A DNA stretch of 64,000 bases from Trifolium pratense. Its lineage: Eukaryota; Streptophyta; Magnoliopsida; Fabales; Fabaceae. The position numbers were made by a program, and so were the translations under genes. The notes under the pieces are model-generated. The model did no database searches, was not told the origin of the DNA, and saw only the letters and a program-made list of their open reading frames with translations. The stretch spans positions 23,920,409 to 23,984,408 of the forward strand of contig NC_060065.1 of assembly GCF_020283565.1 (NCBI RefSeq). Direction: 5' to 3'. Positions 36,716-48,979 of this stretch are shown piece after piece. Each line of letters begins with the position of its first letter. Position 1 is the stretch's first letter.

Positions 36716-38605
36716 TGTAACGACCCAAATTTATTATTCACTATTTAAGTGTTTAATTATTTGGTGATGTGGTTTTAAGTAAGATAGTAACTTTAAGTTA
36801 TTTATCGAGAGTTTTAGTTAACGCGCGAGTTAGTGAGAGTTAACGCGAGTTGGGCCAAGTTAGTGGGCTTGAGGCCCAATGGGCCTTGTCTCATGAGTGG
36901 GGGGCGCTACTTATAGCCCATTAGAGAGAGAAAGTTTCATTTTTCTTGTTCTTGGGAGAAGTAGAGAGAAGGGAGAGCAAGAGGAGAGCTAGAGCAAGAG
37001 CTTGGAGGAGGGATTCGAGGAGCAATCTTCGTGAGTTCGTCGATCCAAGGTAAGAGAGTAGATTTCATAATCGTGGGTGACCCGAGGAAGGGGAGAATGT
37101 CAATTTCTCCTCACCCGAACTTCCTCCACCCCATTTTCGTTTTAGCTTGGAATGGATTTTCTTGATGGAAATCGTTCCTAAGGTTCTCATCATGCTTAAC
37201 ATGCTTTTAATATGATTAATTGATGGATTTAATGGTTAAAAAACGAGTTTATGAAAGATTAAACTCAAGAACTTTGTGTTCTTGAGAGTTTTGATGAAAA
37301 ACTGTTCAATCTTTACTTTTTCGATGTTTATGATGTAGATCTGAGAAATGAACTGTCCTTTTGTGTTTATCCATGTTTGTTATGCTTGAATACAAATTCG
37401 TTTTGGATTTATAACATGAAAAATGGGATTTTTGGGTGATTTGGTGTAGAAAACGCAAGCAGTTTCGCCCCAGGCGCCAGAATTTCGCCTGAAATGGCAG
37501 AACAGAGAGCAAACCAGTTTCTTCAGCAATTTTTCCGCCCCAGGAGAAAATATTTCGCCCCAGGCGAAAAATACTTCAGATTTCACTAATTTTCATCTGC
37601 TATCTTCCTTTGCATGTAGTTTCAAATCAGTGTCTTATTCTTCATGATAATGGTATTCTTACATGATTGTTGATGCTTATAATGCTCATTGCTAATCGTT
37701 AATTGAATGTTAATCATGTATGAAGTATAAATGAAGAATATTAAGGTTTTGTTAAATCTTAATGATGAAGTATGTTGGATAGTGTTCCACAGAGTAAATG
37801 AAGAGCCTTATGCTATATAACTGTGAGTGAATTCATGAAAAACATATACATGCATTCATGAATTAAATAGGATATTGGATATTCCAATAAAGAAGTATAT
37901 CGGATTATATTTATCTGATAAAGAAGGATATTAGAGGTGAGATACTCTAATAAAGAAGATGGTACCATATGCATTAGATATGTCTAGGGTGACATTGCAT
38001 GAAGTTGACGCATTAGAATGCATTAGGTTATGTGTACATTTATGTGGTAAGTGATATGTGACACATACTTGACTAATTGTGATAAGTGATAATTGATTGT
38101 GTGGGTATTCGATTATATGTGTTTATGTACTTATAATTGAATGGTAGATTGTTGATGAATATGTATGAATGTATGATATATGCATGATTATTGAAGAAGT
38201 GTTTAAGTACCCTTTTACTTGCACTTATATTTTTGATTATGTGATCTAATTCTCTTTTATGTGTTATGTGCTGGACCGTTGGGGGTCCAGATTGACAGGT
38301 TTTTGTGGTATTCGATGTCGAGTCGTCGGTGAAGCTCCGCTCTGATTGTGACACGGGAAAAAGGGGTTTTATATGTATATAGAGTCTCCTTATCTAGGTT
38401 GTTTTGTATAGCTAATAAATACATTAGTTGATTTAAGATTTGTATAAACAAGTATTTTTACTAATTAACCACATTAGTATTATTTTGGTAGAGGAGTGTA
38501 ATACTCGAACCGATATTCAATAAATAAACTTTGATTTTCCGTTGCGTATTTTGAAAAAGATTTATAATGGTAGAATTATGTTAAATAATGGGTTTGGGTG
38601 TTACA
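36716..38605 (+). mobile_element. LTR (1,890 bp) of a second non-coding gypsy-type element (LARD-B)
   Basis: Runs TGTAACGACCC to GGGTGTTACA, then a PBS at 38608-38619 (TGGTATCAGAGC). It is related to the LARD-A LTR over both ends and the promoter part (GGGCC stretch, then TATAG near 36914). At 37460-37575 it has a palindrome cluster built on TTTCGCCCCAGGCGAAA, at a place matching the GTTCGCTAC cluster of LARD-A. Confidence 0.85.
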
Positions 38606-39145
38606 ATTGGTATCAGAGCCCCGTTGTCTTCGGACTGTGTGGGTTATGTGTCGATCAGAGCAGGTCTGTGCAGTCAGACCAAGTGAGTATTGTGTGTCAG
38701 TCGTGTTTGTCTAACGATTTTGTGTTGTTTGTTTTGTAAAATCACTTTTATTGTTCATTTAGGAACTATGAGTGGTGTGAATTGGATTAATTGATCCATT
38801 CTTTTGTTGAGTAATTGTATGAGTGCTATGCTTCTATGTTTATAATAGTTGTATATGCTTAGAGTTTAACCTTTGTGTAGTTTAAACTTGGTTGATTGAT
38901 GCTTATTTGCTAATTGTTGATGATCCGGCTTGATATAAAACTGCATGTGATGATCCGGCATGATATAAAACTGCATGTGACGATCCGGCATGATATAAAA
39001 CTGCATGTGGTGACGATTTGAAATAATTTTAAAAAACTAATATTATTTCTTGAAGATTTTGGTGAAAATATAGAATTATTTTCTTTTGGGTAAGTGAAAA
39101 TTAAATTTTCAAAATAGTGAGAAGAATAGGATGTTAGTGTATTCT
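38606..39145 (+). mobile_element. Internal leader of LARD-B, interrupted
   Basis: Begins with the PBS. Three tandem copies of a 29-bp unit (GATCCGGCATGATATAAAAC with CATGTGATGA) lie at 38922-39009; LARD-A has one equivalent at 13470. Ends where LTR-C is inserted, after ATTCT (39141-39145), the probable target site. Confidence 0.75.
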
Positions 39146-42100
39146 TGTAAGACCCGTAATTCCACAGTACTTTTGTGTGAGGGAATAAATAATGGCTAAG
39201 AGGTTTTAGGGTTTTTGGTTAAGTATTTTAGTGAGTATCGTCGCAAAAATGGGATTTTTGCTGAAATGGAGTCTGTTTTGTGCTCGTGCGCTGGAAAGGC
39301 ACAGACTTTTGGGCTGTAATCCTCTTTTATGAATGAGAAGGTTTTTGTAAATTCAGAATGACGAGTTTTAGATTTTTCTCGCTTTTGGACAAACGAGTGA
39401 GGATTTTACCCGCTGTTGTAAAATTTTACGGTTTCGAAATTCAGTAAAATTTTAGATGGAAGTTTTATATATCTGCGCGAGTTAGGATATGTCCCGAGAA
39501 TAATTTTCAAGAGTGTGGAAGAAAATTACAGTCGCGGAAAAAGATTCGGCGATAAGTTTTGGAAATATTTTAAGACGGACTTTCGTTCCGTAAGTTTTCT
39601 GTTTTTATGAGTTTTGTTCGTCGCGGCGCGCGAGAGCTGTGGGGCGTGAAAAGGAAATATCTAGATATTTATGAAAGTGGAATGAATGGCTAGGATTTGA
39701 TCTAGAGACTTTGCTTTTGATCCAATGGTCAAGAGTTAGCAAGACCAAAGTCATAGGGGACTTTTGTGGCACTTGTGCACTTAAGAAAAATTCACAAAAC
39801 ACTCCTTCCTCTCTCTCTCACTCGGCTGCTCTCTCTCACTCACACTATCTCCATTGAAAAACTCATTTCATCATCATTCTTGCTTGGATTTTGCTTGTTG
39901 GATCATAGGAACTTGCTAGGAAATCACTTCACTTAAGGTAACTAACCTCCTCCTTTCTTTTGTTGGTATAAACACATAGATTTTAGGATTTGTCATGAAT
40001 ATGTTCTTGAGGAAAAATTCTAGAAATCTAGCTTTGGTTAGTTTGGTTCCATGGAAGTGTTTAAGAGTGGTAGACTAGCTTGTTTAAGCTTAGCTTGTGT
40101 TGATTTCCATAGTGATTAAAGTTTTCACAAAATTTTTGGTTAGGTTTTGAAAAAAAGTGATTTGAAATGATCATAATCTTGAGTAATTGTTTTGTGAATT
40201 TATTTTTGATGTTAGTTATGAGCTTTGTGGCAAAATGGATGTTAGAATTTGGAATTTGTTTTGTGAAACAAGAAAAATTTATTTTGTCTGTGTTCTTGAG
40301 GGTTTTGATGAACAAAATTTTGGAAACTTTTGTTGAGTCTCAAAATGGTTTGATTGATCAATTCCATAGGCTTGTGAACTATTAGAGGCTTGCTAGTTAT
40401 TAGCATTGGAAAAATTTTGGGTGTGGTTCACATTTTCAAAACTTTTGGTCATGAGAAATTTCGGAAAAGTGTGGTAGAGGTTTCAAAATTGGTTAGGGCT
40501 TTGAGGGAGGCACAATGGTGGCCTAGGGCGAATTACCATGCAAAAATTTTTGGGAAAAAAATGGTTTTAGTGTTGTATGTGTGTTAAAGAACCTAAAATT
40601 GAATTTTCGAAATTTGAGGCTTTGCCCGGAAAATTTTTTGGGGCTTGGATTAGTAACTCGGGGGTATTATGGGATATTACCATGCCCTCGGAAGCGAAAA
40701 ATTTTGAGCGGAAGTGCCACTTCCATTTTGGATGGCCGAACCTAGCTTGTGTGGGGGGGGAAATTTGTGAAAATTTTTCTAAGTCCACAATTTTGTGAAA
40801 AATGAGCATGCTTTGATAAAATGATCATAGGTGGGTCAAAGTTTGATTATAGGATTGTATTTGGAAAGAAAAACTTGAAACTTGCGACGCAAGAAAAACT
40901 CGATTATTTTGTCGAGATATTTTTGAAAAGTTTTTAGGTTGTTTTCAAGTGCTTTGGTGTTGTGTAAGTGTGTTCTTTGAAGTTTAAAACAATAGAGGTC
41001 AATAGTATGCTTTGAAAACAAAAATGTGTTTTGTTTTGTGAAAAATAGTGTATTTAACTTCGGGAATTTTTAATCACTATGGGGAGAACTCGAAATCATT
41101 ATCCGAGGGTGTTAGGAAGTGCCTTAGACACCTCTAGACCGTTGTTGATAGGTTTAGTTTCGTTAAGATATTTTGGGAGAAACTTATTCATTGTCCGCTC
41201 GTTATTTTTAGGAAACGCGAAACGGTAGATAGTGTGAAACGTTGTGGTTTTTGGTTGGAAGCATTGCCGAGGTAAGGGCACCTTTCTATTTATGCCTTAC
41301 TTCCGTCGATAACATGAGTGTATGTTTGTTGTTTGTGCACTAATTGGTGAGTGCTTGGTATGTTTTGTGTTATGTATTCTCGATATGAGATCGTGGTGAA
41401 TACATGTTTGATTGTCTTACATATGTTTGGTGTAATATATGTGTTGACATGTTGTTGAGATTACATTTAATGAGAATATGTAAGTTGTTTGCATTAGTAT
41501 ATGTAGAGAAGGCGTATGCTCATGCACTCATTGTGGGTATTTGATCTGAGTGATTGTACCTGGTGATACTCCCGCCTTTAAGTGAGCCGGTATTTGATCT
41601 GAGTGATTGTACCCGCCGTTAATGGAGCCGGTATTTGATCTGAGTGATTGTACTCGGGGTATTCCACCAATTGAGTCGGTGTTTGATGTGAGTGATTGCA
41701 CCCGGTGTTATTCCACCGTTGAAATTTCCGGAAATCATGCATGTGACGATCCTGTGACGGGGTGTCACACTCATTCATTAGAGGTTTTGCATTAGGTTAT
41801 GTGTGCACTTTATTTATTCTTCTTGGAGTTGAGTATATGTTAAATGATTACTCGCTTTCCGTTTTTGGTACTTGGTATATTTGGTGTTTATACTTGTTTC
41901 TAGTTGGTGACCCTTGCTTTGTTTGTCGATACGTGAACGGGTTATCCCGCACCTTAGATGACGGAGAGCCAAGCGAGACTGTGGGTCGTGTGGATGGCGA
42001 GGACTTCGTAGATTATGCCGGAGAGTAGATGTTAGCACTTGTTAGGCTACATTTTGGTTAGGCTTAGGGCCTAGTTTGTATTTTGGATGACTGTATGTCT

Positions 42101-42398
42101 TATACATTTATACTCAGACATGTTTAGTGCCTTTTGGCCTTGTGATATATTCGGTTCATAACTCGTGTCTTTTGGTTGATGAACTTAATGTATCCGCCGT
42201 ATGTAAATTATTCAGGTACACACTTGCTTCGAGGAAGCCCTGTAATATAATGTGTTGATGTTATATTTATTTTCTATTGAATGACGAATTGCCGAGATAG
42301 CTGCGGGCGTTCACGCGCGCCATTTTATTTAAGCGTGTTGATTATTTAAAAAAAAAAAATAATACCCCTTTTTATGCTTTGAAAAACGGGGTGTTACA
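39146..42398 (+). mobile_element. 5' LTR (3,253 bp) of an LTR-C family element
   Basis: TGTAAGACCC to GGTGTTACA, followed by a PBS at 42402-42413 (TGGTATCAGAGC). It is the plus-oriented relative of the solo LTR at 30286-34102. Contains a minisatellite at 41527-41720. No coding sequence. Confidence 0.85.
41527..41720 (+). repeat. Minisatellite in LTR-C (GATCTGAGTGATTG type)
   Basis: Four units of about 50 bp with core GTATTTGATCTGAGTGATTG and a variable proline/serine-codon-like spacer (CCCGCCGTTAATGGAGCC and similar). Confidence 0.8.
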
Positions 42399-45300
42399 TT
42401 TTGGTATCAGAGCTCGGCAGTAGATCTTCAAAGGGAAAGTGTGTACATGGGTTAACAGTCTGAGGTCAGTCAGTTTTGAGTTCGATTCGCGTCAGTTTAG
42501 CGAATCATTAGTGGGTAGCAGTGTGTCTTGTTTGCTAGTATTGGCGCATTAACTCGTTTCGTTAATGTGTGTCTTCAACCAATCCGTGATTCAACTACTT
42601 TTGGCGCTTATCAAGTTGGATGTGGAATATTCCGTGGAATTGGAAAAGGGATTTATGAGGCCAAGTGTGTCTCCGTGGGGAGCATCAGTCCTAATGGTGA
42701 AAAAGGAAAGATGGTGGAACAAATCAAAACTACCAGGGATTCTTGGAAGTAGCATTGGATGTGGTCACTCGAAGATGTTGAGTGTGGACGAGTGGACGTC
42801 GTTCTTGTAAAGGATTGCAAGTACGGAATTATTTAGGGGGACCTTTTAAGAAAATATTGGATGTCTTCTACGATGAGTTCGGGACGAGACTTGATGAAGT
42901 CGTTTAGTTGTCAAGGAGGTGCGACCGTTGTGGAATGTTGGAGCAGACAACGAGGTCAATTGGAATTAATTTCGATGATTGGATAATCCTCGGGGCGAGT
43001 CATGTTGGAATTAATGGGTGTGGCGCATCAAGAGTGAGTGAACCTAGTGTGGTTAGGCGACGATTATATGAAGGGTGAGTACCTTAAGGGGTAAGTTGAG
43101 TGTTTAAGATATGTTAGGATTTTGAAATGTGAGTATTAAGGGTAAAATCTCGTGATAATTGAAGGTAGGAGGCCAAGTATCACGTTGGTAAGTGACAATC
43201 TATACGTAGTTCAGGAGATAGTAAGTATAGATGTCGAGGTGAGACAAGAATATAGTTGATTAATTGTTGGAACAAGGGTGAATTTGGAGGGATTGCTAGG
43301 TAAAGAACGAGTAGTCCAACCTTGAAAAGTAAGTTTTATGTCGATGTTAAGAGATACAAGAGGTATATAGTATGGAAATGCCTATAGAATTGTAGATGTG
43401 TAAGTTAGAATTGTTAGTTTTGGGGGGTAAAATGTAAGAGAAATTAAATTTCTCAAGTAGTTTGACGGGATTAGACCATAAGTGAGTAGAGGGCCGGTAT
43501 GAAGTGGACAAGTTTTAAATAATTCAAGTTATGGACGAGAATTTTAGAAAATTTTCTAAGAAATGTCTTGTTGTGGGTAGAAAAGGGGTTCATTAGTGAG
43601 AGTACTAAGACAAAGAGAGTGATAGTTGGAATGACTTTTTGTTGAAGGTTAAGATGTAACGGAGGAATTTAGATAGTATGACTAGTGTTTAAGTTCTTGA
43701 GGGTTATAATCGAAGAGATTGATTTAGGAATCAAACATTATAAGGAAGTCATGTAGTGTATGGTTTTTGCTTGGTGGGTAGTCTCAAAAAGACGAGCATT
43801 AAGATTTGAGATAAGTGTCGGACACTAGATGGATGAGCAAGATAAGTAAATTTGGAAGTTAATCATAATGACGTTCTAAGGATAAGTTTAGAGATAGTAT
43901 GCATAAAGAGCTAATTACTAGGAGCATGGAGGATTAATTATTTTTGGGGCGTTCGATTTCGAGGAACATGTTGGTTGTACCATAGAAAAGGCTAGAAGCG
44001 AGTAAGAATTTTATGATTAAGTAGATGTGTCAGGATGAGTAGCGAGAACGTTTATGTGAAGTTGGTAAAAAGTATTAGAAAAAAATACTATAACTTTAGA
44101 TCGTTACGACGATTTGGGTTTGGTCGAACGAAAGAAAGTATATTTGTTACGATGTAATTTCATGTAGAACGAGAGAGTTTTGGTTCGGGTACGCCAAATT
44201 AAAGATGTTGTTGGATTTAACGAGTTAGTGGGTATAGTGGTTTGGGAACCAACTCTAGGCGGTTGTTGAACTCGGATGTTGCGAATTTCTAGAGAGTCGA
44301 GGAGGACTAATTTGGAGTTTTGGTAGAGTTATAACATCGGCGTGGTGGTCGCGATGGAATATTGAGGTTGTGCGCTAGCAAGAAGGTGAAAAGAAATAAT
44401 TAGAGTTTGTAAGGAAAGGCTGGCAACCTTATTGTTTAATTTGTCAGAGTCAAAAGGAATAGTAAGAAGGATTGCATTGACGTATCTCGTAAGAAGTTAA
44501 GGTTGAGTTAAGAATCACACGAGGAGTGTATGCCAATGAAAGTGGAACTTGGTATATGTAGATAAAAGCACAAAAGAATAGCGATGGAGAAAAGAGGTTT
44601 AAATTGGAAAAGAATGTTACGGTTGGTATCCGAACGACTAAATTATTAAATGGAAAATTGCACATCGGAATTTGGACGTCGAGACAAGTTTAAGTAGTGA
44701 TGTGACATTAAAGGACAAGTGAATGGAGCGAGGAAGTTAGTCGTTGGGAGAAACTTTTTCATGAGGAGTACTGAAGAAACACATGGAGATGTGGTTCATG
44801 CTAATTGAGGATTCACAAATAGGACTACCTCACACATAATTTGGAAAATTATGATTGTGTGTGTATTAAGGATTCGAAATCACCACATGAATGGATGTCA
44901 TGGCAGTAAAATTGTTGTATGCGAATATGAAAAGGAGGTTAGTAATCGTTCTAATGAATATGGGCGTAGCATGGTGGAAAGTGCACGTTGAGAAAATCAA
45001 GGACATCGGATGTTAACGATAAAAGGGAGATGTTGGAACAATTAAAGAGGTCGAGGGTGACAAACTCTTTTGAGGAAAAGAGAATTTAGTGGTAAGAGGA
45101 AAGAAACTCAAGGGAGTTTTAAAATGGTTTGGGAATTTAACAAAAGATGGTGCGTGCCAATGGTGGTAGTCAACGAAGAGAAATGTTTTGTGTTGAGGAC
45201 TGCAAGGGTGAGCTAAGTGTTCAGTTGGAAAAAAAAAAAATTTTTGCAGACGCGTAAGGGGTTGAATTGTGGAAAGCGGAGATTTGTTTAAAAGGAAAAG

Positions 45301-45411
45301 TTGCTTGAGATTTGGATAAAGAAAATCCAAGAGACATAGACGGTATAGTTCGCAAGTGCCAAGGAAACGTGGGAGTTGTAATCACCAACCGGATGTTGGG
45401 ATGATATTATT
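42399..45411 (+). mobile_element. Internal domain of the LTR-C element, mostly non-coding, with an RT relic
   Basis: Three kilobases after the PBS without an intact ORF. At about 42640-42710 the plus strand reads EKGFMRPSVSPWGASVLMVKK, a close match to the N-terminal RT motif of gypsy elements (GFIRPS-SPWGAPVLFVKK). The flanking sequence is unrelated, so only a scrap of pol is kept. About 42870-43100 resembles LARD-A 14290-14500. It is interrupted at 45412 by the Sirevirus element. Confidence 0.7.
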
Positions 45412-46504
45412 TGTTGGAACAAAATTGATTTGAAAATATTAGCCCCTAAATCTATAAAGGTTTTGATGATAACAAAGTATTAATAAACAATTGGAAGGAC
45501 TAAAAATTTATTTTAAGTGTGCAGATATAAGCATCAGACAAGCTCTAAGTGAAGCTCAGAGGATGTGAATTCAGAGGTTCATAAGCGCTCAGAAGATGTT
45601 GGACTTCAGAAGTTACAATCTTCAGATGATGAAGTCTTCAGAACTTCTTAAGTGACTAAAGCTTCATCAACCTCTGAAGATCTTTTTGAAAGCTATAAAG
45701 ATTCCCTTTGCAAGTCAACTCTTCTACCAATGAAGAAAAGGACCTTTCAAGCCTGATCAGTTCAGCTACTCTTGTTTTGTCTGTCCTCTTTTGAGAACGT
45801 GGGTCTTCAGACTTGTTAGCTGAATAAGGAAAGTCTTCTCTGCTGTAGTCAAAGTACCTGAAACTCTTTCTTAGTTTTGGATACAACCAAACTGCATCAA
45901 GACAGACTGCTTGAAGACAAAAGATTATCAACCCCAACGGTTCTTTTTGCAACGACTCTTTTCTGGTGGTATATATACTAGAAGGATCAGCTGCATTATA
46001 TACAACATTTTATTAAGGATTGAACGTGCGCTGAACAAACTCTGAACTCTGTGTATACAAGCTCTGAACCTTTTATCAAGTGTTTTTGCACTTTAGTCAA
46101 ATACTCTGTACTATTTGTATTTGCTCTCTTTAGGTTCATCTAAGAGCATTTGTATATTTTCATATACTTTACTATTACTTGAGGAAACTTAAGCTTGTGT
46201 GCTTAAGTGTGAAGTCTTAAGCTTGTGTGCTTGAGCATTGTTGAGAAGTCTCTTGCTTGTGTGCTTGAGCAGGTGTAATCTTGTGTGATTATAGTGAAAT
46301 CCCTTGGAAGTGCAAGGGGACTGGACTACTCTCGTTTTGTGAGAGGAACCAGTATAAATTGCTTGTGTGATCTCTCTCTCTCTCTCTTATCGTGTTTTTT
46401 GTGTTATTTATCCGTTGCCGTTGTAGTTAAGTTAAGAACTTGAAAAAGTTTTAAACTTGACTAAAACACAATTCAACCCCCCCCCCCTTTCTTGTGTTTT
46501 CACA
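45412..46504 (+). mobile_element. 5' LTR (1,093 bp) of Sirevirus element S1 (Ty1/copia)
   Basis: TGTTGGAACAAAATTG to TTGTGTTTTCACA, followed by PBS. Contains CT-microsatellite near 46371-46388 and a C11 tract near 46477. The inverted copy at 55035-56118 confirms the ends. TTATT (45407-45411) would be the target-site duplication. Confidence 0.9.
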
Positions 46505-46512
46505 CCTTCAAT

Positions 46513-46526
46513 TGGTATCAGAGCTC
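46513..46526 (+). other. Primer-binding site of S1
   Basis: TGGTATCAGAGCTC, eight bases after the LTR end, pairs with initiator methionine tRNA. Confidence 0.85.
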
Positions 46527-46579
46527 TGGTCTGTTACTTTCACTTAACAGTGAGACAGTAAAGATCTTGTGAGAACACT

Positions 46580-48979
46580 ATGTCTGGAGGAGACAATAGT
46601 AGCACTAGAACAACCGGTGAACCCGGTGAGGCCAGTGGAGCTGGTGGTGGTCCTAGAAATGCCTTTGGTTTTGACTACTTGAGTAATGAATCACATGAAC
46701 ATAGTGGCAACAGAAAAGCCCCTATATTCAATGGTGATGCATCATTATTTGAGTGGTGGAAGGAAAGACTGTATAACAATATTACTGCTATTGATCATGA
46801 GTTGTGGGATTTGGTTGAGCTGGGAGTAACTTTTGAAAACTTAAATGAACATGGAAGGTTGTCCATTGAGCATAGAAAGTTAGTCACACCAGCTAACTTA
46901 AAAACCTACACTAAGCATCATAGAGTAAAGGACATTGTTGTTGGTGCTATTAGACATGAGGATTATGTCAGAATAGAGAACAAGTCTACTGCTAAATCTA
47001 TCTTTGATTCTATGTGTGCTACCTATGATGGTAATGAAAAGGTTCAAGAGGCTAAAGCTAGTCTCTTGATAAGGCAATATGAACTATTCACTATGCAACA
47101 AGATGAAAACATTGAAACTATGTTTACAAGGTTTCAAATCCTTGTATCTGGTCTTAAAGCTCTTAAGAGAAGTTATTCCACCTATGACCATGTTCAGAAG
47201 ATTCTGAGAAGTCTTCCTATTGCTTGGAGACCCAAGGTCACTGCAATAGAGGAAGCTCAAAATCTCAAGACTCTGAGTCTTGAAGCTCTGATAAGCAATC
47301 TCAGAAGCCATGAGATGGTTCTGGATGCTGACTCAGAAACTAAGAAGAAGTCCAAGTCAGTGGCTTTACAGTCAACTAGGACTACTTCTAAGGCTCTTAA
47401 GACTCAGCTTCTTGATATTGAAGAAGAATCTTCTGCTGATGGTCAAGAGGATGAGATGAATGAGGATGAGTTTGCTTTATTCACCAAGTTTCAGCAATGG
47501 AACAGATTTAACAAAAGAAATTTCAGAGGTAACAGCTCCAGAAATTTTGTCAGCAAAAAGGATGATCAGAAGAACTGCTTCAACTGTAAGAAGCCAGGAC
47601 ACTTTATTGCTGACTGTCCAGAAATGTCTGCTAAAGACAAAAGCAAAAGATACAGCTCAAAGAAGCAACAATTCAAGAGCAAATTGAGAAAGAGTCTGAT
47701 GGCTACTTTTGAAGAGCTATCATCTGAGGAAGAAGTTGAGGAAGAAGAAGAGGCAAATCTAGCCCTGATGGCTTCAACTGACTCAGATGCAGACTCAGAC
47801 GATGAATCAGAATCAGAATCAGATTCTGAAGTAACTGATGAGGTATTTTCTGACTGCTCTAAATCTCAACTTATAACTGCACTTAACAAGGTCATTGAGA
47901 AACATCTCAGAGTGTTAAGTAAACAAAAAGTTTTACAAGAAAAGCTTAACACTCTGACTGAACAAGCAGAACACTTTCAAGGTCTGTATCAAGAAACTCT
48001 TAATAGAGTAAATGACTTTGAAAAGGGTTGTGCTGTTTGTCACAAACCTATTGATGAGCAGGAAATAGCTCTTCAACAGTTTGTGCATCTCAACCTTGGG
48101 AAGAGCAAAGCTGCTAATATAATTTATAATGTTTTGAGACATAGAGGAGAAGGACTTGGCTATGAATATGGTAGAACATATTCAAAGCTAAAGACCTTTG
48201 CCAAAAAGGTTGGAAAATCTTGGGTTTATTATGTTGTTCCACCAAGTGAAGAGGGAAAGAATCCTGGTATGGTTGAAAATGACAATGATGATCTGAGTGA
48301 TTTAGAAGCTGACAGCTCAGAGGAACCAAGTCCCTCAGGATCTGGAAAGAAAAGTTCAGAAGATAGAAGTTGTTCAGAACCTGAGAACATTAGTTCAGAA
48401 GTTCTGAAAGCTTCAACATCTGAAACTTCAAATTCTGGATCCAAAGGAACTTCAGTACCTGAAGCTAGTCAATCTAAAGGATCAGAAGTTCTTAAAAGAA
48501 AAAATTCTAAATCTCAGATGGAGTACAGGACTCAAATTATTTATGATTCTAGAGTCAGTAGATATAATCAATCAGAACATGGGATTGGTGATAGATACAA
48601 ACCCTGGAATCATAAACAATCCAAATCCTGGAATAATAACAGATTTCAAAAGAAAAGGTTTCAAAAAGGTTATTATTCCAAACCAAGATCTTTCTCCAAC
48701 ACTAAACAACATAATAAGCATTTGTGGACTAACAAGCGTGGACCCAGAAGATGGGTACCAAAAGCTGAAATTATGTACCATTCAGATTTACCAACTAGGA
48801 AAGGATATGTCCTACCTAGAGTGTGGAAACAAGTCTTATGCAAAGGAAGAAGGGCTTATGTCCTAGACAAATGGCTGACAAGTTCTCAAGTTAACAATCA
48901 GAACTTGATGAATGAAGAGGAAGAATACTGGGATGACTTTATCATTAACCTTGATGAAGAATTCTATCGCAATGATTAA
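46580..48979 (+). CDS. Sirevirus Gag polyprotein (S1)
   Basis: An intact 799-residue ORF. Residues about 45-255 form a copia Gag (UBN2-type) domain ([49 protein letters not shown]). A CCHC knuckle, [14 protein letters not shown], lies at residues 333-346. An acidic stretch follows at about 385-425, a probable coiled coil at about 430-490, a Ser/Glu-rich region, and a basic C-terminus ([23 protein letters not shown]). Long Gag proteins with coiled coils are usual in Sireviruses. Gag assembles particles in the cytoplasm. It ends TAA at 48977-48979; pol follows in the -1 frame. Confidence 0.88.
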   Translation: MSGGDNSSTRTTGEPGEASGAGGGPRNAFGFDYLSNESHEHSGNRKAPIFNGDASLFEWWKERLYNNITAIDHELWDLVELGVTFENLNEHGRLSIEHRKLVTPANLKTYTKHHRVKDIVVGAIRHEDYVRIENKSTAKSIFDSMCATYDGNEKVQEAKASLLIRQYELFTMQQDENIETMFTRFQILVSGLKALKRSYSTYDHVQKILRSLPIAWRPKVTAIEEAQNLKTLSLEALISNLRSHEMVLDADSETKKKSKSVALQSTRTTSKALKTQLLDIEEESSADGQEDEMNEDEFALFTKFQQWNRFNKRNFRGNSSRNFVSKKDDQKNCFNCKKPGHFIADCPEMSAKDKSKRYSSKKQQFKSKLRKSLMATFEELSSEEEVEEEEEANLALMASTDSDADSDDESESESDSEVTDEVFSDCSKSQLITALNKVIEKHLRVLSKQKVLQEKLNTLTEQAEHFQGLYQETLNRVNDFEKGCAVCHKPIDEQEIALQQFVHLNLGKSKAANIIYNVLRHRGEGLGYEYGRTYSKLKTFAKKVGKSWVYYVVPPSEEGKNPGMVENDNDDLSDLEADSSEEPSPSGSGKKSSEDRSCSEPENISSEVLKASTSETSNSGSKGTSVPEASQSKGSEVLKRKNSKSQMEYRTQIIYDSRVSRYNQSEHGIGDRYKPWNHKQSKSWNNNRFQKKRFQKGYYSKPRSFSNTKQHNKHLWTNKRGPRRWVPKAEIMYHSDLPTRKGYVLPRVWKQVLCKGRRAYVLDKWLTSSQVNNQNLMNEEEEYWDDFIINLDEEFYRND

